A stretch of DNA of 64,000 nucleotides from Atriophallophorus winterbourni (Eukaryota > Platyhelminthes > Trematoda > Plagiorchiida > Microphallidae). Within the stretch, counting starts at the first letter, position 1; every line of letters starts with the position of its first letter. A program made the position numbers and the translations under genes. Shown here piece after piece: positions 32,030 to 43,151 of the stretch. Under the pieces are notes generated by a model. The model was given only the letters and a program-made list of their open reading frames with translations, was not told the DNA's origin and searched no databases. Location of the stretch: NCBI GenBank assembly GCA_013407085.1, contig JACCGJ010014702.1, positions 1 to 64,000 of the forward strand. Direction: 5' to 3'.

Positions 32030-33130
32030 GATATATTTAAATTGTGTTCCAGTGTCTCCGACTCCCAAACCAACTTCGATACTGACCCTTGATTCTTCCG
32101 CATAAGACTGATTCTTCTATATAAACCGAAAGATCTACTGGCGAGCAGTTTTGATTTCCATTATTCGCATATTCTTTGACTTCCCTGAATCGCACAACCA
32201 GCCCAAACCCCATGCAATTTGCACCGCAATCTCTCCCCATCCCCTCCATTTTCTATTCTTTTCAATCTAACTTCGGATTTTTCAGGTAGCTTTCTTCAAT
32301 CACACCCACCAACATTCCAATGAAGTCAATTTATATATTTATAAAAGAACTTTCTTTATTTCGTAAATTTATTTTTACTGTGAAAATTATATCTTCATGC
32401 GCACCATTTCCTTCATATTTTTTTCTGTTTTCAATCTCTGCTCGCATACTCTTTATGTGCATATTTCAATGCAATCTAGATGAAACTGTATTACTGTGCG
32501 ACATTGAGTGAAAAAATTTACTTTCTTACCCTTGTAAATTTACGATCCTTTATTAAACGGAAAAATGTTCAAAATTTCAGCTTGATAAGGTCATTTTTAC
32601 AATTCATTTATTTCGTACATATCGATAACCTGATCATGTTTTGCATGCCTTGGTTTACCAAGAATATAGTTTTATTAGTATTACTTAGTTTATACAAATG
32701 ACGGTAGATGATCATCTGATTTCAATCATGATTCGCAGATGGCAATTATATTGACCTGGTTTTCCTGTGCAACATGCTGCAGCTCTTCCCACATATTACA
32801 TACACTGCAAGCATTTGTGTTAGTCAACGGGCATTTCTATGGTGCACACATTATAATCCACTTTTACTCGGGGTGGGTGCACCCTCGTTGATACCCAATT
32901 TTTAGACCGAAACAGTGGATAACTGCATGGACTGCGCATGCAAACGAGAAGATAAAGTGTTATTGGCAGTCTTACATAGATTTTCCTTGTTCGGGAGCCC
33001 ATTGAAAAACAATTCTTGATTATTTTTTGGCGTAGAGCCTACAAATAATGAGAGGCTTTCGCTTGCCAACGCGTTTTTTGAGCTTTCGTATTCCAATGAC
33101 AGGCCATTTTTGAAAATCATCTTTGATGAC
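32030..33130 (-). mobile_element. LINE endonuclease N-terminal remnants, interrupted
   Basis: In minus order: a leader segment at 32820-33120, then MLAVYVICGKSCSMLHRKTR in a neighbouring frame around 32700-32830 that matches the TNACSL.NK..EL...NPDIIAI.ESWL start of CR1-type endonucleases. CSPVDLSVYIEESVLCGRIK follows at 32040-32180 (the GG.ALY.K. block). About 450 bp of AT-rich sequence separates the pieces. Confidence 0.45.
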
Positions 33131-34430
33131 TATTACAGCAGAGGACTTGTATATTTTTTGCTATTATTGATCCCATTTTGAGGAGTTTTCGAGACAGTCA
33201 TGATCGTTTTTGAGCACTTTCCATGAAATTGTCTTTGAGGCCCGTATCCGGGACAAATTTGAAAGGCCCAATTGTGTAGTGTTTGAGGTGAGCACTGTCC
33301 AGCTGGTACTAAGTGATTAAAACTTTTCACGACCCTCTAAGGCGAAAATCTCAATTACCTTCTACTGATGAGAGAAATTTCAATATTTATGTTCCATCAC
33401 AAAACTACTCAAATCTCTATGTCCATGTCCAACACATATGTGAAGCATTTGTAAACTTATGATGGCAGCGTAAAGATCCTGTTAAGTAACAAGCTTTACT
33501 CGGGAAATATTCGCGTGAATAGCTGTTATTAATTGCCCAAATGGGCCCTCATATTTTTTCCATCTCAAATATTTTTCCGTGAGTCTTTGACTTCCGTTTT
33601 AGATTGGCGAACATGAACAATGCATCCTTATGTCTTTTTAAGTCCCGTCGAGTTGCACGAGCAATTCTAATAATTCTCTTCTACACGTTTCATTTGTAAA
33701 GGTCAAGGGAGCTTCTTTCTATGTTGTATGCTCATCATCCTTTCATCCAACCATTTGCCCACAGTGGGCCGTTACTGAACAGAATTCACGGTTTGCTCAT
33801 ATTCAACATATATGAATATAGCATATGAAACATTCTTATTTTGAGGGCAGTAATTTACGTGGGATACCAATAATTATCTTGTAGCGCTGCATTCACATTT
33901 GGATGTATCGTAATCAGATTTCAGATTATCAATAAGCAAAATTTCTTGCTGTTGTTGTTGGCCTCCTTCGGTCGATGTCGACTTTGAATGTTCATCAAAG
34001 TCATGTTGATTCCTTTAAAGGCTTCTTCTAAACGTTACTAATTTGTCCCACTTGTTACTATCTTAAAATCGTCACCCGTGCATTTATATATAGTCATCGA
34101 CCAGGCAGATGTCCATTTGAAAACATCAACCATTGATAACTTTATTTGCTTGTACACAACACGAGAATAAACATATAGGTATTCCGTTTAGAAGTTAGTA
34201 CACAGCTAATAGTCGGAAGCGAATACGTCTGGAAAATATTTCAAGGGGATCCTTAATAGCATTGGACAAAAAACTAAACCACTTGGTATCGATTGTTAAT
34301 TCAAAAGTTTGTTTCGGTTTTTACGTCTACCAGGCACGCAAGGCTAGAAAGACAGTGATACTTCAAAGCAGCACTGTTGACAATGGACTGGATTCAGGAA
34401 TTCGTCAAATTACTGAACTGGTGAAAACGT
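33131..34430. other. Mostly anonymous sequence with a LINE 3' tail at 33947-34000
   Basis: The only recognised item is GTTGTTGTTGGCCTCCTTCG and the following GTCGATGTCGAC, the reverse complement of the 3' end of the LINE fragment at 57880-57935. No gene is seen in the rest. Confidence 0.45.
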
Positions 34431-34439
34431 AATCAATGT

Positions 34440-34960
34440 AAATTCAATTCCAGACTAAGAGGTTAACATCGGAATCACCTGCAACGGACGGAATCACAAC
34501 AACTGAACTTGTATCTTGTGACCAGAAGCTGTCTAAACCAATAAATGAATTGTTTAAACACTCTCTAAGCGAAAGAGTTCTGCCAACAGAGTGAAAGACG
34601 GGGGTAATTTTACATACCTACATGGGTGGTACACGTTCTACAAACTACCGTTATGTCAATATAATTCCTGTGATATCCGAAGTTCTAGAGCGTACAGTGA
34701 CGGAAAAATGGTTCGTCATTTGAAATCACAAAATATTCTATCTGTTGCGCAGCATGATTTTCGTAAATCTCGCTCACGCTTGACAAGCTTGTTGACGGTA
34801 TTAAACGACTTAACCCAAGCAATTGACGAAGCTGCTCGCTGTTAGCTATCTGGATATGTCTAAAGCTTTTGACCATGCGGATCAATTTCGACTACTAGTA
34901 AAGAAGTCTTCAAATAAGTCTTCGGGGTCATGTGATACTAGCATACAAAATATTATCTAC
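34440..34960 (+). mobile_element. CR1-like reverse transcriptase fragment
   Basis: Plus strand reads YVNIIPVISEVLERTVTEKW and then, after frameshifts, VSYLDMSKAFDHADQFRLLV (motif A). It stops before motif B and is decayed. Confidence 0.6.
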
Positions 34961-35040
34961 ACTACAAAATATTATATAGACCACCAAAATACCCAAGGTC
35001 GCGATGGTATGAAAACGGCACGTGATTTTCAAATATATCA

Positions 35041-36510
35041 AAATTACGAAAACCTTTATTTTATATCTAGCAAACTTTTAGCTATTAGTTCATTTTATAC
35101 CATTTAAATTATGTACACTGGAACATCACTCTAGAAGCGAATTAATCTATATAAAATTCTCAATATTAACAACTGCTCTGTTTATTTAGATAGGAACACC
35201 TCAGTTATTCTAAATAAATTACAAAAGTTGGAATCCGAATTATATGAATTTCGAAAAAACAACTCTTTTGTTACACATTTTCGCAAGACTTTGCAACCAT
35301 TGACTATCCTCTCGGATAATAATTCAAACATCGGCAAGGATATACTTCAACGATCTAACAAGTTGAATCAATTGGTACTGAAATTTGTCAAAGAGACTTA
35401 AGATCTAAAAATGACATACTGTTCAATATAGACGACAGATATATTTTACACGATCTGAAAACTGCTATCTGTTTCACTTATGGCTTTCTATTAGACTGCG
35501 CTTCGATGAAACGCTTGAGGAAATTGCATTCCATGGATTTGCTTTTGAATAGTGCTATAAGATCTCTTCGGATTGAGTTCAGCATCCCTAGCTAAAGATA
35601 ACACGAAACCCTGTTTTTGAAAAAACTGTAATTGAACACAAGCGTTCCCAGCGGTTTTGTAGCGGGCCCAAGAACCAGATGTGAGGGATAGCTTATTTTG
35701 CCGCCATGGCCAATCCTTGATACGAGTAGACCTATGGATTTACACCAAAGCGGCTTTTGATGCCTTCCCACGCACTGTTGGGGAGCGGCAGTACGTGCAG
35801 CACATTGGAATCGCTAGATAACTAAAAAGAAGATCAAGGTCACGCTTGGTTTAAAAACGGTAATTGATTGTAAAATATCACATAATTATTAAAGCTTTTA
35901 TTTTAATTCTCGCACTCTTTTGGGTATTATTTCATCTCATACTATTTAAATTCTGTACACTAAAACATCCATCTCGAAGCCAATAAATCTACTTAAAATC
36001 CTCAAGAATAACAACTGCTCCGTTTATTTAGATCAGAACACCTCCGTTATGCTGAATAAATTACGGAAGTTGGAATCCAAATTAGATGAATTTCCAAAGA
36101 ACATCTCTTTTGTTACACAGGTTTGCAAGACTTTGTAACCATTGACTATCTTGTTGAATGATAATGCAAATATCAACGATGATATACGTTACCGAACTAA
36201 CAAGTTTCTTGAATCAATTGTTACTAAAATTTGTCAAAGAGACTTGAGATCTAGAAATGTTATACTGTTTAATATAGACGACAGATATCCTTTACAACAT
36301 TCGAAAACTTCTATCTGCTCCACTTATGTCTCCCAGTTAGATTGCGCTTCGTTAAAGCGCTGAGGAAAATTGAGCCTTCGAATTGTTGTCAAATTTATTA
36401 CAACTCAGTGATAAAAGCCTTGCATCACACACCTTAGCCCATAAGGATTTTTTTAAATCGATTCCCAGATTTAAAAATTTATTTATTAAACCTGATCTCA
36501 CACCAAGCAA
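35041..36510 (+). mobile_element. LINE ORF1 region with a roughly 490-bp duplication
   Basis: Segments 35041-35540 and 35880-36370 are diverged copies of each other; for example AACAACTGCTCTGTTTATTT pairs with AACAACTGCTCCGTTTATTT, and ATATAGACGACAGATAT occurs in both. The second copy is open for 73 codons (DDIRYRTNKFLESIVTKICQ, RSRNVILFNIDDRYPLQHSK), which resembles LINE ORF1 sequence ahead of an endonuclease. The segment reaching 36510 ends where the minus-strand CR1 begins, and the plus-strand LINE continues at 40340. Confidence 0.6.
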
Positions 36511-36654
36511 GATTCAAGATTCAAGATTCAAGATTTTATGGTTGAAAAAGCAATTACTTTACAATAACCATGCAGTTGAACTATAGGTACAAGTGTATAT
36601 GTATATATGTGTGTAGAAAAATGTCAAAATCAAAATAATTATGGTAACGATAGA

Positions 36655-39649
36655 TTATAAATAGTTCGGGGCATAATTTGGATTGGTTCTCAGGAAATCG
36701 TCCAGTTTTAATTTAAATATGGAAAAAGTGTTTGAGCTTACCAAATTGGCTGGCAGGGAATTCCAAGCGAAACAAATACGCACAGAATAAAAATACCTGC
36801 GACAGTTCTGATTGGAGTGGGGTATTTCCAACTTGCAGTTGTGACCGCGGTTGTTGCTGGATGTTCGTCGGTGAAATAGTATATCCAAAGGGTGGGAAAC
36901 ACTGTTAAGGATTTTGAATGTGAGGAGGAGGTCGGCTCGCAGTCTCCTTTGTGCAAGCGTCGTCAGCTTCAGTTTACTTAGTCGGTCAGCGAATGGTAGG
37001 TTTTCGAGCCCAATGACCAACTTTGAGGCTCTGTGGTGTATGCGATCCAATAGTGAAATGTCTTTTTGAAGCCATGGAGTCCAGGCTTGTGAAGCGTAAT
37101 CAGTAAGCGGGTGTATGTACGTGTTCATCATCAGAGAAAAACATCTCTGGGAAAAACGTCCGAATATCCGCCTTAACATACCGAGCATCCGAGACGCGCG
37201 TTTGTAAACGGCTTCGCATTGTAGACCATTTTTCAGGCTACCGCAAATCCAGACACCCAGGTCTTTTTCTTCTTTGGTGTACTCCAGGATATTGTTGCCA
37301 AGCTTGTATGAATGAGAAAAGCTTAGCACACGACCAATGTGCATGATTTGAGACTTCTGCATGTTTAGCGGTAGGTTATTTTCAGATAACCACATTTGCA
37401 CAGCATCCAAGTCACTTTGAAGCACACTGCAATCCTCGGCAGTGCTGATTTTTTTCCATATTTTTATGTCATCTGCGAACAGAACCATCTTACTGCCGCG
37501 TGGTGTTGGCAGGTCATTCATATAGATCAGAAACAGTATCGGTCCAAGCACGGATCCCTGTGGAACACCGCTAGTGACGTCGATTTCCTTCGATAGTATA
37601 CCGTCAACTCGAACCCGTATATGTCTTTTGCTGAGATAGTCTCGCAGCAAGTCATACAGTCCTCCAGCAATACCGTGTTTCTTTAGCTTGTTCAGCAGTA
37701 AGTTGTGATCAACTCTGTCAAAAGCTTTAGAAATGTCTAAGTAGCATGCATGAATACTGCCTCCAGCGTCCACTACACTAGTCCAGTCGTCCAAACATGT
37801 CAGCAAATTAGTTAGACAAGAGCGGTTTCTGCGAAATCCGTGCTGGGCAATTGTCAAGAGTCCGTTTGATTCCAGGTGGCGCACTACTTCTGCAGTGATT
37901 ATGCGCTCAAAAACCTTCGAAACCGAAGACAGCAATGTCACAGGCCTGTAATTTTTTTACTTCAGAACGGCATCCACTTTTGTAAATTGGTGTAATTATT
38001 CCCAGCTTCCAATCAATTGGTACCATTCCGACTTGAAGCAATTCGCTAAACAGACGAGATAAAGGTCCCGAGAGCTGCGCATGACAGCTTTTGAGGAGCT
38101 TCGGTGAAATTTCGTCTGGTCCCGGAGATTTCTTTGCGTTTAACTTTCTTAAGTGCTGCGCAACCACCATCGGAGTAATTAATATTTCACTCAGAGTGGG
38201 ACGATCATATCGAATGCTTGGTTCCTGTTCGTGCTCTGCGGATTTCGGTGCAAATACTCCAGCATAAAAGTCTGCTAACAAATCAGCGGTTTGTTCAACG
38301 GATTCTGTGAAGCCGGACGAAGTTTTCAGGGCAAAGACTCCTGGTTTAATATTTGTTCTATCGTTTACAAGTCTATACAAGAGCTTCGGATTCTGGTGCA
38401 TCTGAGTAATCAATTTCGATTGGAACTCTTGTTTATCATCTCGAATTAAGCTGATAACTTTGTTTCTCAGTCGTGTAAATTGTGCCCAAGAATCAGCTGT
38501 GTTGGTAGCCTTGTGAAACTCCCACGCTACTGCCCTTTGTTTCATCCACTTTTTGGTCCTGCTACGTAGCTTAAATTTGTTACGTCGAGGATTTTTCTTC
38601 GGGACGAGGTTTGAATGTTTCTCTAATATAAGTTTCAGGTGTTGTAGGAGAGAGCGCCAATGACTGTCTGAATCGGAGTAATCCAACTGTATGAGACTAA
38701 TGCTTTGAAGCTCTGCACAAAGGGTACGGTAGTTTACCTTTCTGAAGCATTTCATTCCGTCAAATTTGCGCCTAGCACTACAAACGTAGTAGAATTCTAG
38801 GACAACGTGGTCGCTCCGTCCGATCGGCGGTTTATAGATGATAGTTTCTACAGCGGTAGGATCAGATGTAAGTATCAAGTCCAAGGTAGACGGCCTGTCA
38901 GCTCCCCTCATACGAGTAAATCCTTTAACGTGGTTATAGAGGGGTGTGTAATCCAAGACTGCTCGAAGTTCGTGTTCAAATGTCTCTGGTGGATGATCAT
39001 CACGGTTATATAGCTGAGGAAGGTTGAAGTCTCCCATTATCAAAATTTGAGTGTTATATCGCGTTGTTACATATTGCAAAGCAGTAATCAGTTTATTGTT
39101 CAGGTCGAGGTTCGCGGTTGGAGAACGGTAAATCACTCCAATAACGCACTGGTCACCAGAAGTAAGAGTTATAGAACACCAAAGCGTGTCGGGTATATCC
39201 AGATTTTGGTCATTCATAACTCTGCAAATAAATGATTGTTTGCAGTAGAGTGCTGCTCCTCCGCCATCACTCAAACGGTCACGTCGAAATAAAGTCATGC
39301 TTGGTAAAGAGAGTTCTAGATCAGAAAACGAGGTAGTGAACCACGTTTCTGTTATGGCAACTATGTCTGGGTTCGTTTCATCACAAATCTCGGAGAGTTC
39401 GTGCAGCTTATTGATCAGGCTGTTTGCGTTCGTATAGATGCACTTAATTGTGTTTTTTATGAGTAATGACGGGGTGTAAGCTGTTTGGTTTAGCAGTTTG
39501 CTAGAGAGACTTTGTGTGTTTGTATATAAACAATCAATAAAGTTTGTAGTGTTCATATCACGAGAGGTTATTGGGGGTCCGACTCTGTCAGAGTCGGAAT
39601 GCTCACGTTTTTTGAAGTGGCGCATGAGGTTCCAATTGAACTGTGACAC
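36655..39649 (-). pseudogene. CR1 ORF2 (endonuclease-reverse transcriptase) with one frameshift
   Basis: First part (37907-39649): TNANSLINKLHELSEICDET, DIVAITETWF, GVIYRSPTANLDLNNKLITA, ILIMGDFNLPQL and PPIGRSDHVVLEFYY, covering the AP-endonuclease motifs including SDH. The linker and start of RT follow (AKKSPGPDEISPKLLKSCHA, PIDWKLGIITPIYKSG). Second part (36655-37941): SVSKVFERIITAEVVRHLES, CYLDISKAFDRVDHNLLLNK, TSGVPQGSVLGPILFLIYMN, MVLFADDIKIWK, then thumb and C-terminus. The two frames join at a run of seven A residues (plus-strand T7 at 37952-37958). A length change of one base in this run accounts for the break; otherwise no stop interrupts about 990 codons. Confidence 0.88.
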
Positions 39650-40200
39650 TTGGCGTAGGTTGATCAGTACTATCCGTTTGCTGAATTTCGGTTTTGATCC
39701 TGGGCAAGCTTAACTTTACGTTTTGGGGTAGATATCTTCTGTTTGACTTCCATTCGCGTTTGACATTATCGGTCATTTCGGTTGTCAAAAAGGTTAGCTT
39801 CAGAGGGCTAGGACCTTGCCCTTTATAGTTTGTAGACATCGGCATCCTGAAAGTGCTTACAAGTATGGATGTTTTAACGCCGATCTTTTCAGCTAGGTAT
39901 TTCCACTGTTTGTGATCGTGCTCAAACTTTTGAGAAGGATCGTCTGCAGCGTAATCTGGAACACCCAGAAGTACGATACTTCTTGGATTATTTTCCTCTC
40001 GATAATTCTTTGTCGTCCTTCGCTCCCACCATGGTAGGTCCGGAAGGATACGACTTGTAGAATTGGAAACATCTCTAAGCTTGTAAGCATTTAAAAGTAC
40101 GTTTTCCACATCCTCAGCTGATTTCAACGTTACTTTTGAAAGAATTGGATCATTTTTGCGGGGGGATTCATGTGACGGTGTAGCCGAACAATTGATGAGG
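39603..40200 (-). CDS. CR1 ORF1 C-terminal part
   Basis: Open in one frame from about 40200 to a stop at 39603. It contains LKSAEDVENVLLNAYKLRDV, RSIVLLGVPDYAADDPSQKF and DNVKREWKSNRRYLPQNVKL. It resembles the RRM-like nucleic-acid-binding ORF1 proteins of CR1/Jockey elements (IVL.GVP and KR.WK..R blocks). The N-terminus is lost by 5' truncation. It overlaps the ORF2 start region by 47 bp in another frame. Confidence 0.7.
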
Positions 40201-40339
40201 GTGTAACTATGGACAGTTTCATCTGACTACAAAGCAGCGGACATTTAGGTTCAATAAGCGTACCGTGACCACTCAATTTTTCACTGAATCTTCGAGCAAT
40301 GAAAAAGAAACGATGAAATTGAATGCGTTGCCACAAGTG

Positions 40340-42790
40340 TAAAATACACCTCCAACTTTGCTATCTCCAGCCAATAATTCAACACAACAAATTATTCCAT
40401 CCAAAATTATTACATCTCTTCACTCAAGGAAAAGAACCACATTGACCAAGTTTCGACAAACTAGTGCCTCATTGCCCGCACAACCAGCTATTAGGAATTC
40501 TTCAGCTTTTGACAATAGAAATACTCCGAAATTTAATCGACGTATAATGCTTAATCCATTAGATCGAAACTTGCCATGAAAATTTCATCGACCAAGTCCA
40601 CAATACCCAAGCCCATTTTTGAATTAGTACAATCCATCACCGCATTTTTAACTATAGTAGCTGGTTCCTCGACACAAATTTCCCATATTTAAACTCATTT
40701 CACACACCCTACTATGTTCCCTTACGCAAATATGAGAAATTTTCAAATCACTCCAAGAAAGTTTTTAACATAAGCCAACCTGCGCCACATAATGATCAAT
40801 TAAATATTATACCATTCTATGAGCATAGTTCTTCATCTCCTATTATTTTTATCAATGTTCGATCCATAACTAACAAGATATTACGTTCATGTTCATATCT
40901 TCTCTCTAACCCCGCTGATATTATTCTAATAACTTAATTTTTTGAAAAGGAACAATCAGATTGTGAACTTTTGATTTCAAACTATCACATTTTTTGGGAA
41001 GACCGCGTTTTAAAACGCAGAGAAGGATGCTTTGTTTATGTTCATTCTAACCTCCAGGCTAACATCATTTTATCCATCTTTGATCATATCGAAGATTCTT
41101 TCTGGCGGCAATACCGGCATTTGATCTCTTAATTTGATGTATCTACTACCCACCGGCTACTACTTCTTCATTGCTTCCGATTGCTCCATAGAAGCCTCTG
41201 TCCACCCTTCCCGCTATAAATTAATTGCAGGAGATTTCAACATGCCTTCACTTAACCGGGTAGAAAGCACCGAAATGAATCTTAATTCCTTTTCCAATAC
41301 CACCAAACTATTAGGTTTCACAGAGTTTGCTGATAAGCCAACGCGTAAGAATTTTATCCTTGACCATGTCTTTACCTTCAACATCCCACCTTTTAACCTG
41401 AACGTATATCCATCATTTTTAAAGGAAATCATAATATTATATTTTCCGAATTAAGTTGCAATAGTATAATGACTAATGTTAAAAGCCAAGTATAATTAGT
41501 CACATAGATAAAAATGTTTGATAAATTGAAATTGAACCAAGACCTAAATGCTCTACTTCAATGAAGTATTCGAAACAGTCTTGAGTTCTCCACCAATAAA
41601 TCTACTTTCATAAATTCTAAATGTATCATACCAAAATATTCGATCATCTTAAATAATACAACACTACAGCCAGCACAGTGTGTACGTGATTAATTTTATC
41701 GATAATCTGGATCACTTTCATTTCATGAACAAATTTGCTACTCGATATCTAAAACAAATAAGAATATAGGTTTACTTCTCAGGTTCATCTTTTTACCCCA
41801 GTGCAAGCTGGAACTTTTCAAGTCACATAAACTACCTTTATTAGATTACTGCAATATTATATCTGGTAACATTACTCGGTCTGATAGTCATGCTTTAGAG
41901 AGCATCCAACATTCTTTTACACGAACCATTACCAACAGTTCGGATAAGCATATATATAAGGAAAGATGTCAGATCCTAGGATTGAAACCATTATGGTTCC
42001 GAATAATAAGACAAAATATTGTACATTTTTACAAAATATCGAGAAAAGATATTTTCAGTTCAGTTTAGTTTAGTTGCACAGGAAAGTAAGTGACTAACGA
42101 GCCAGTCGCGCGTCCAGAATTTCTTTCGTTGGAAAGCTGCAGAGGGTCAACATGTTTTACAATTAGATCTCAAGAAGTCTAAAGTATATAATCTTTGGCA
42201 AAAAACAAAATACCGAAATTTCACAATCGGGTACGAAAAGATTTATTTATTTTTAAATAATCTCGTTTATGTAATTTACTTCACAATATTATAAGACTGA
42301 GCACTTCAGTGACTGAATACAAAGCAACTGATCTCATCTTTACCACCGGAAAAATTAGGCAAGATATTTATTATTACATCTACAGATAATTTATACTTAT
42401 ATGGCATTGAAGGCTTTTGTAGTTTTTTAAATATAAACAATTTCAAGTGTAATATAACTTTTTTTATTGAGAATCTACTTTTGAGAATTGTTGAAATTCA
42501 ACAAAAAACTCCGGATTCTTTAAATGATGATACCACTCAGCTCTCCGGGACTCCATGAAGTGAATCCCAAACAATGCGTTCTTAATGAGATGAACATGCT
42601 CTATACACCAACTTAAAAAAACCTCCGAAATTTGTCCACCCACGTAAGCTCTTTAACTCGAAAGCATTTAGATACTATTCATGCTTTTAATGACTGGTAC
42701 ATTTTCACTATCATACATTTAAGCAATCAGCGTTTTAACATATCTTTGTCTCAACGATCCATTCTCGCTTACCGCTGACATGAATATCTA
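40340..42790 (+). mobile_element. Older LINE, endonuclease and RT C-terminus, decayed
   Basis: Plus strand: SPIIFINVRSITNKILRSCS and NPADIILI (endonuclease start), YHIFWEDRVLKRREGCFVYV, KLIAGDFNMPSLNRVESTEM, EFADKPTRKNFILDHVF. Later LPLLDYCNIISGNITRSDSH, ALESIQHSFTRTI and KPLWFRIIRQNIVHFYKI cover the C-terminal domain near 41830-42060. Most of the catalytic RT between 41450 and 41760 is missing. This is the element into which the young CR1 inserted. Confidence 0.7.
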
Positions 42791-43150
42791 GTGAGAGGTA
42801 AACTGTGATAGATGAACTCTTATATGTGAAATGATGTATTTATTCGAGCTGGCAATTTTAACAACATTAGTAAACGAAGATCATAATTTTTCTGTAGCTA
42901 AATGTCAATGGCTTGTTCCATTGTGATAATTCAGGTTAGATTATGTTAAATCCTATGCCGGAATTAAAATAATCATGAAACATAAAAGTAATTTTCAAGA
43001 ATTTTTACTTTTGGGTAAGAGACAAATTTGTCTGCTTTTAATGTTATTGGCAAAATACCATTTTTAAAGCTAAGTGCGCGTTATTGTAGGCTAGAATCCA
43101 GAACGCAATTCATTGGCGTGCAAATTACTTACTAAAGAACTATTTCAGTA
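42791..43150. other. AT-rich sequence, no feature
   Basis: Nothing recognised between two LINE remnants. Confidence 0.4.
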
Positions 43151-43151
43151 A

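Larger units (their letters stand above)
36513..40335 (-). mobile_element. Young, 5'-truncated CR1 LINE
   Basis: The best-preserved non-LTR element in the window. In minus order: the end of ORF1 (40200-39603), ORF2 with endonuclease (39649-37907) and reverse transcriptase plus C-terminus (37941-36655), a short 3' UTR, and a heptameric (GATTCAA)n tail at 36513-36535 on the plus strand. It interrupts an older plus-strand LINE, whose ORF1 lies on the left (to 36510) and whose endonuclease lies on the right (from 40340). I could not define a clean target duplication. Confidence 0.88.

Noticed and set aside
36505..40345. Target-site duplication for the young CR1
   Set aside because: Short matches around CACCAAG and CCACAAG exist, but none is convincing given the heptamer tail; no TSD is claimed.
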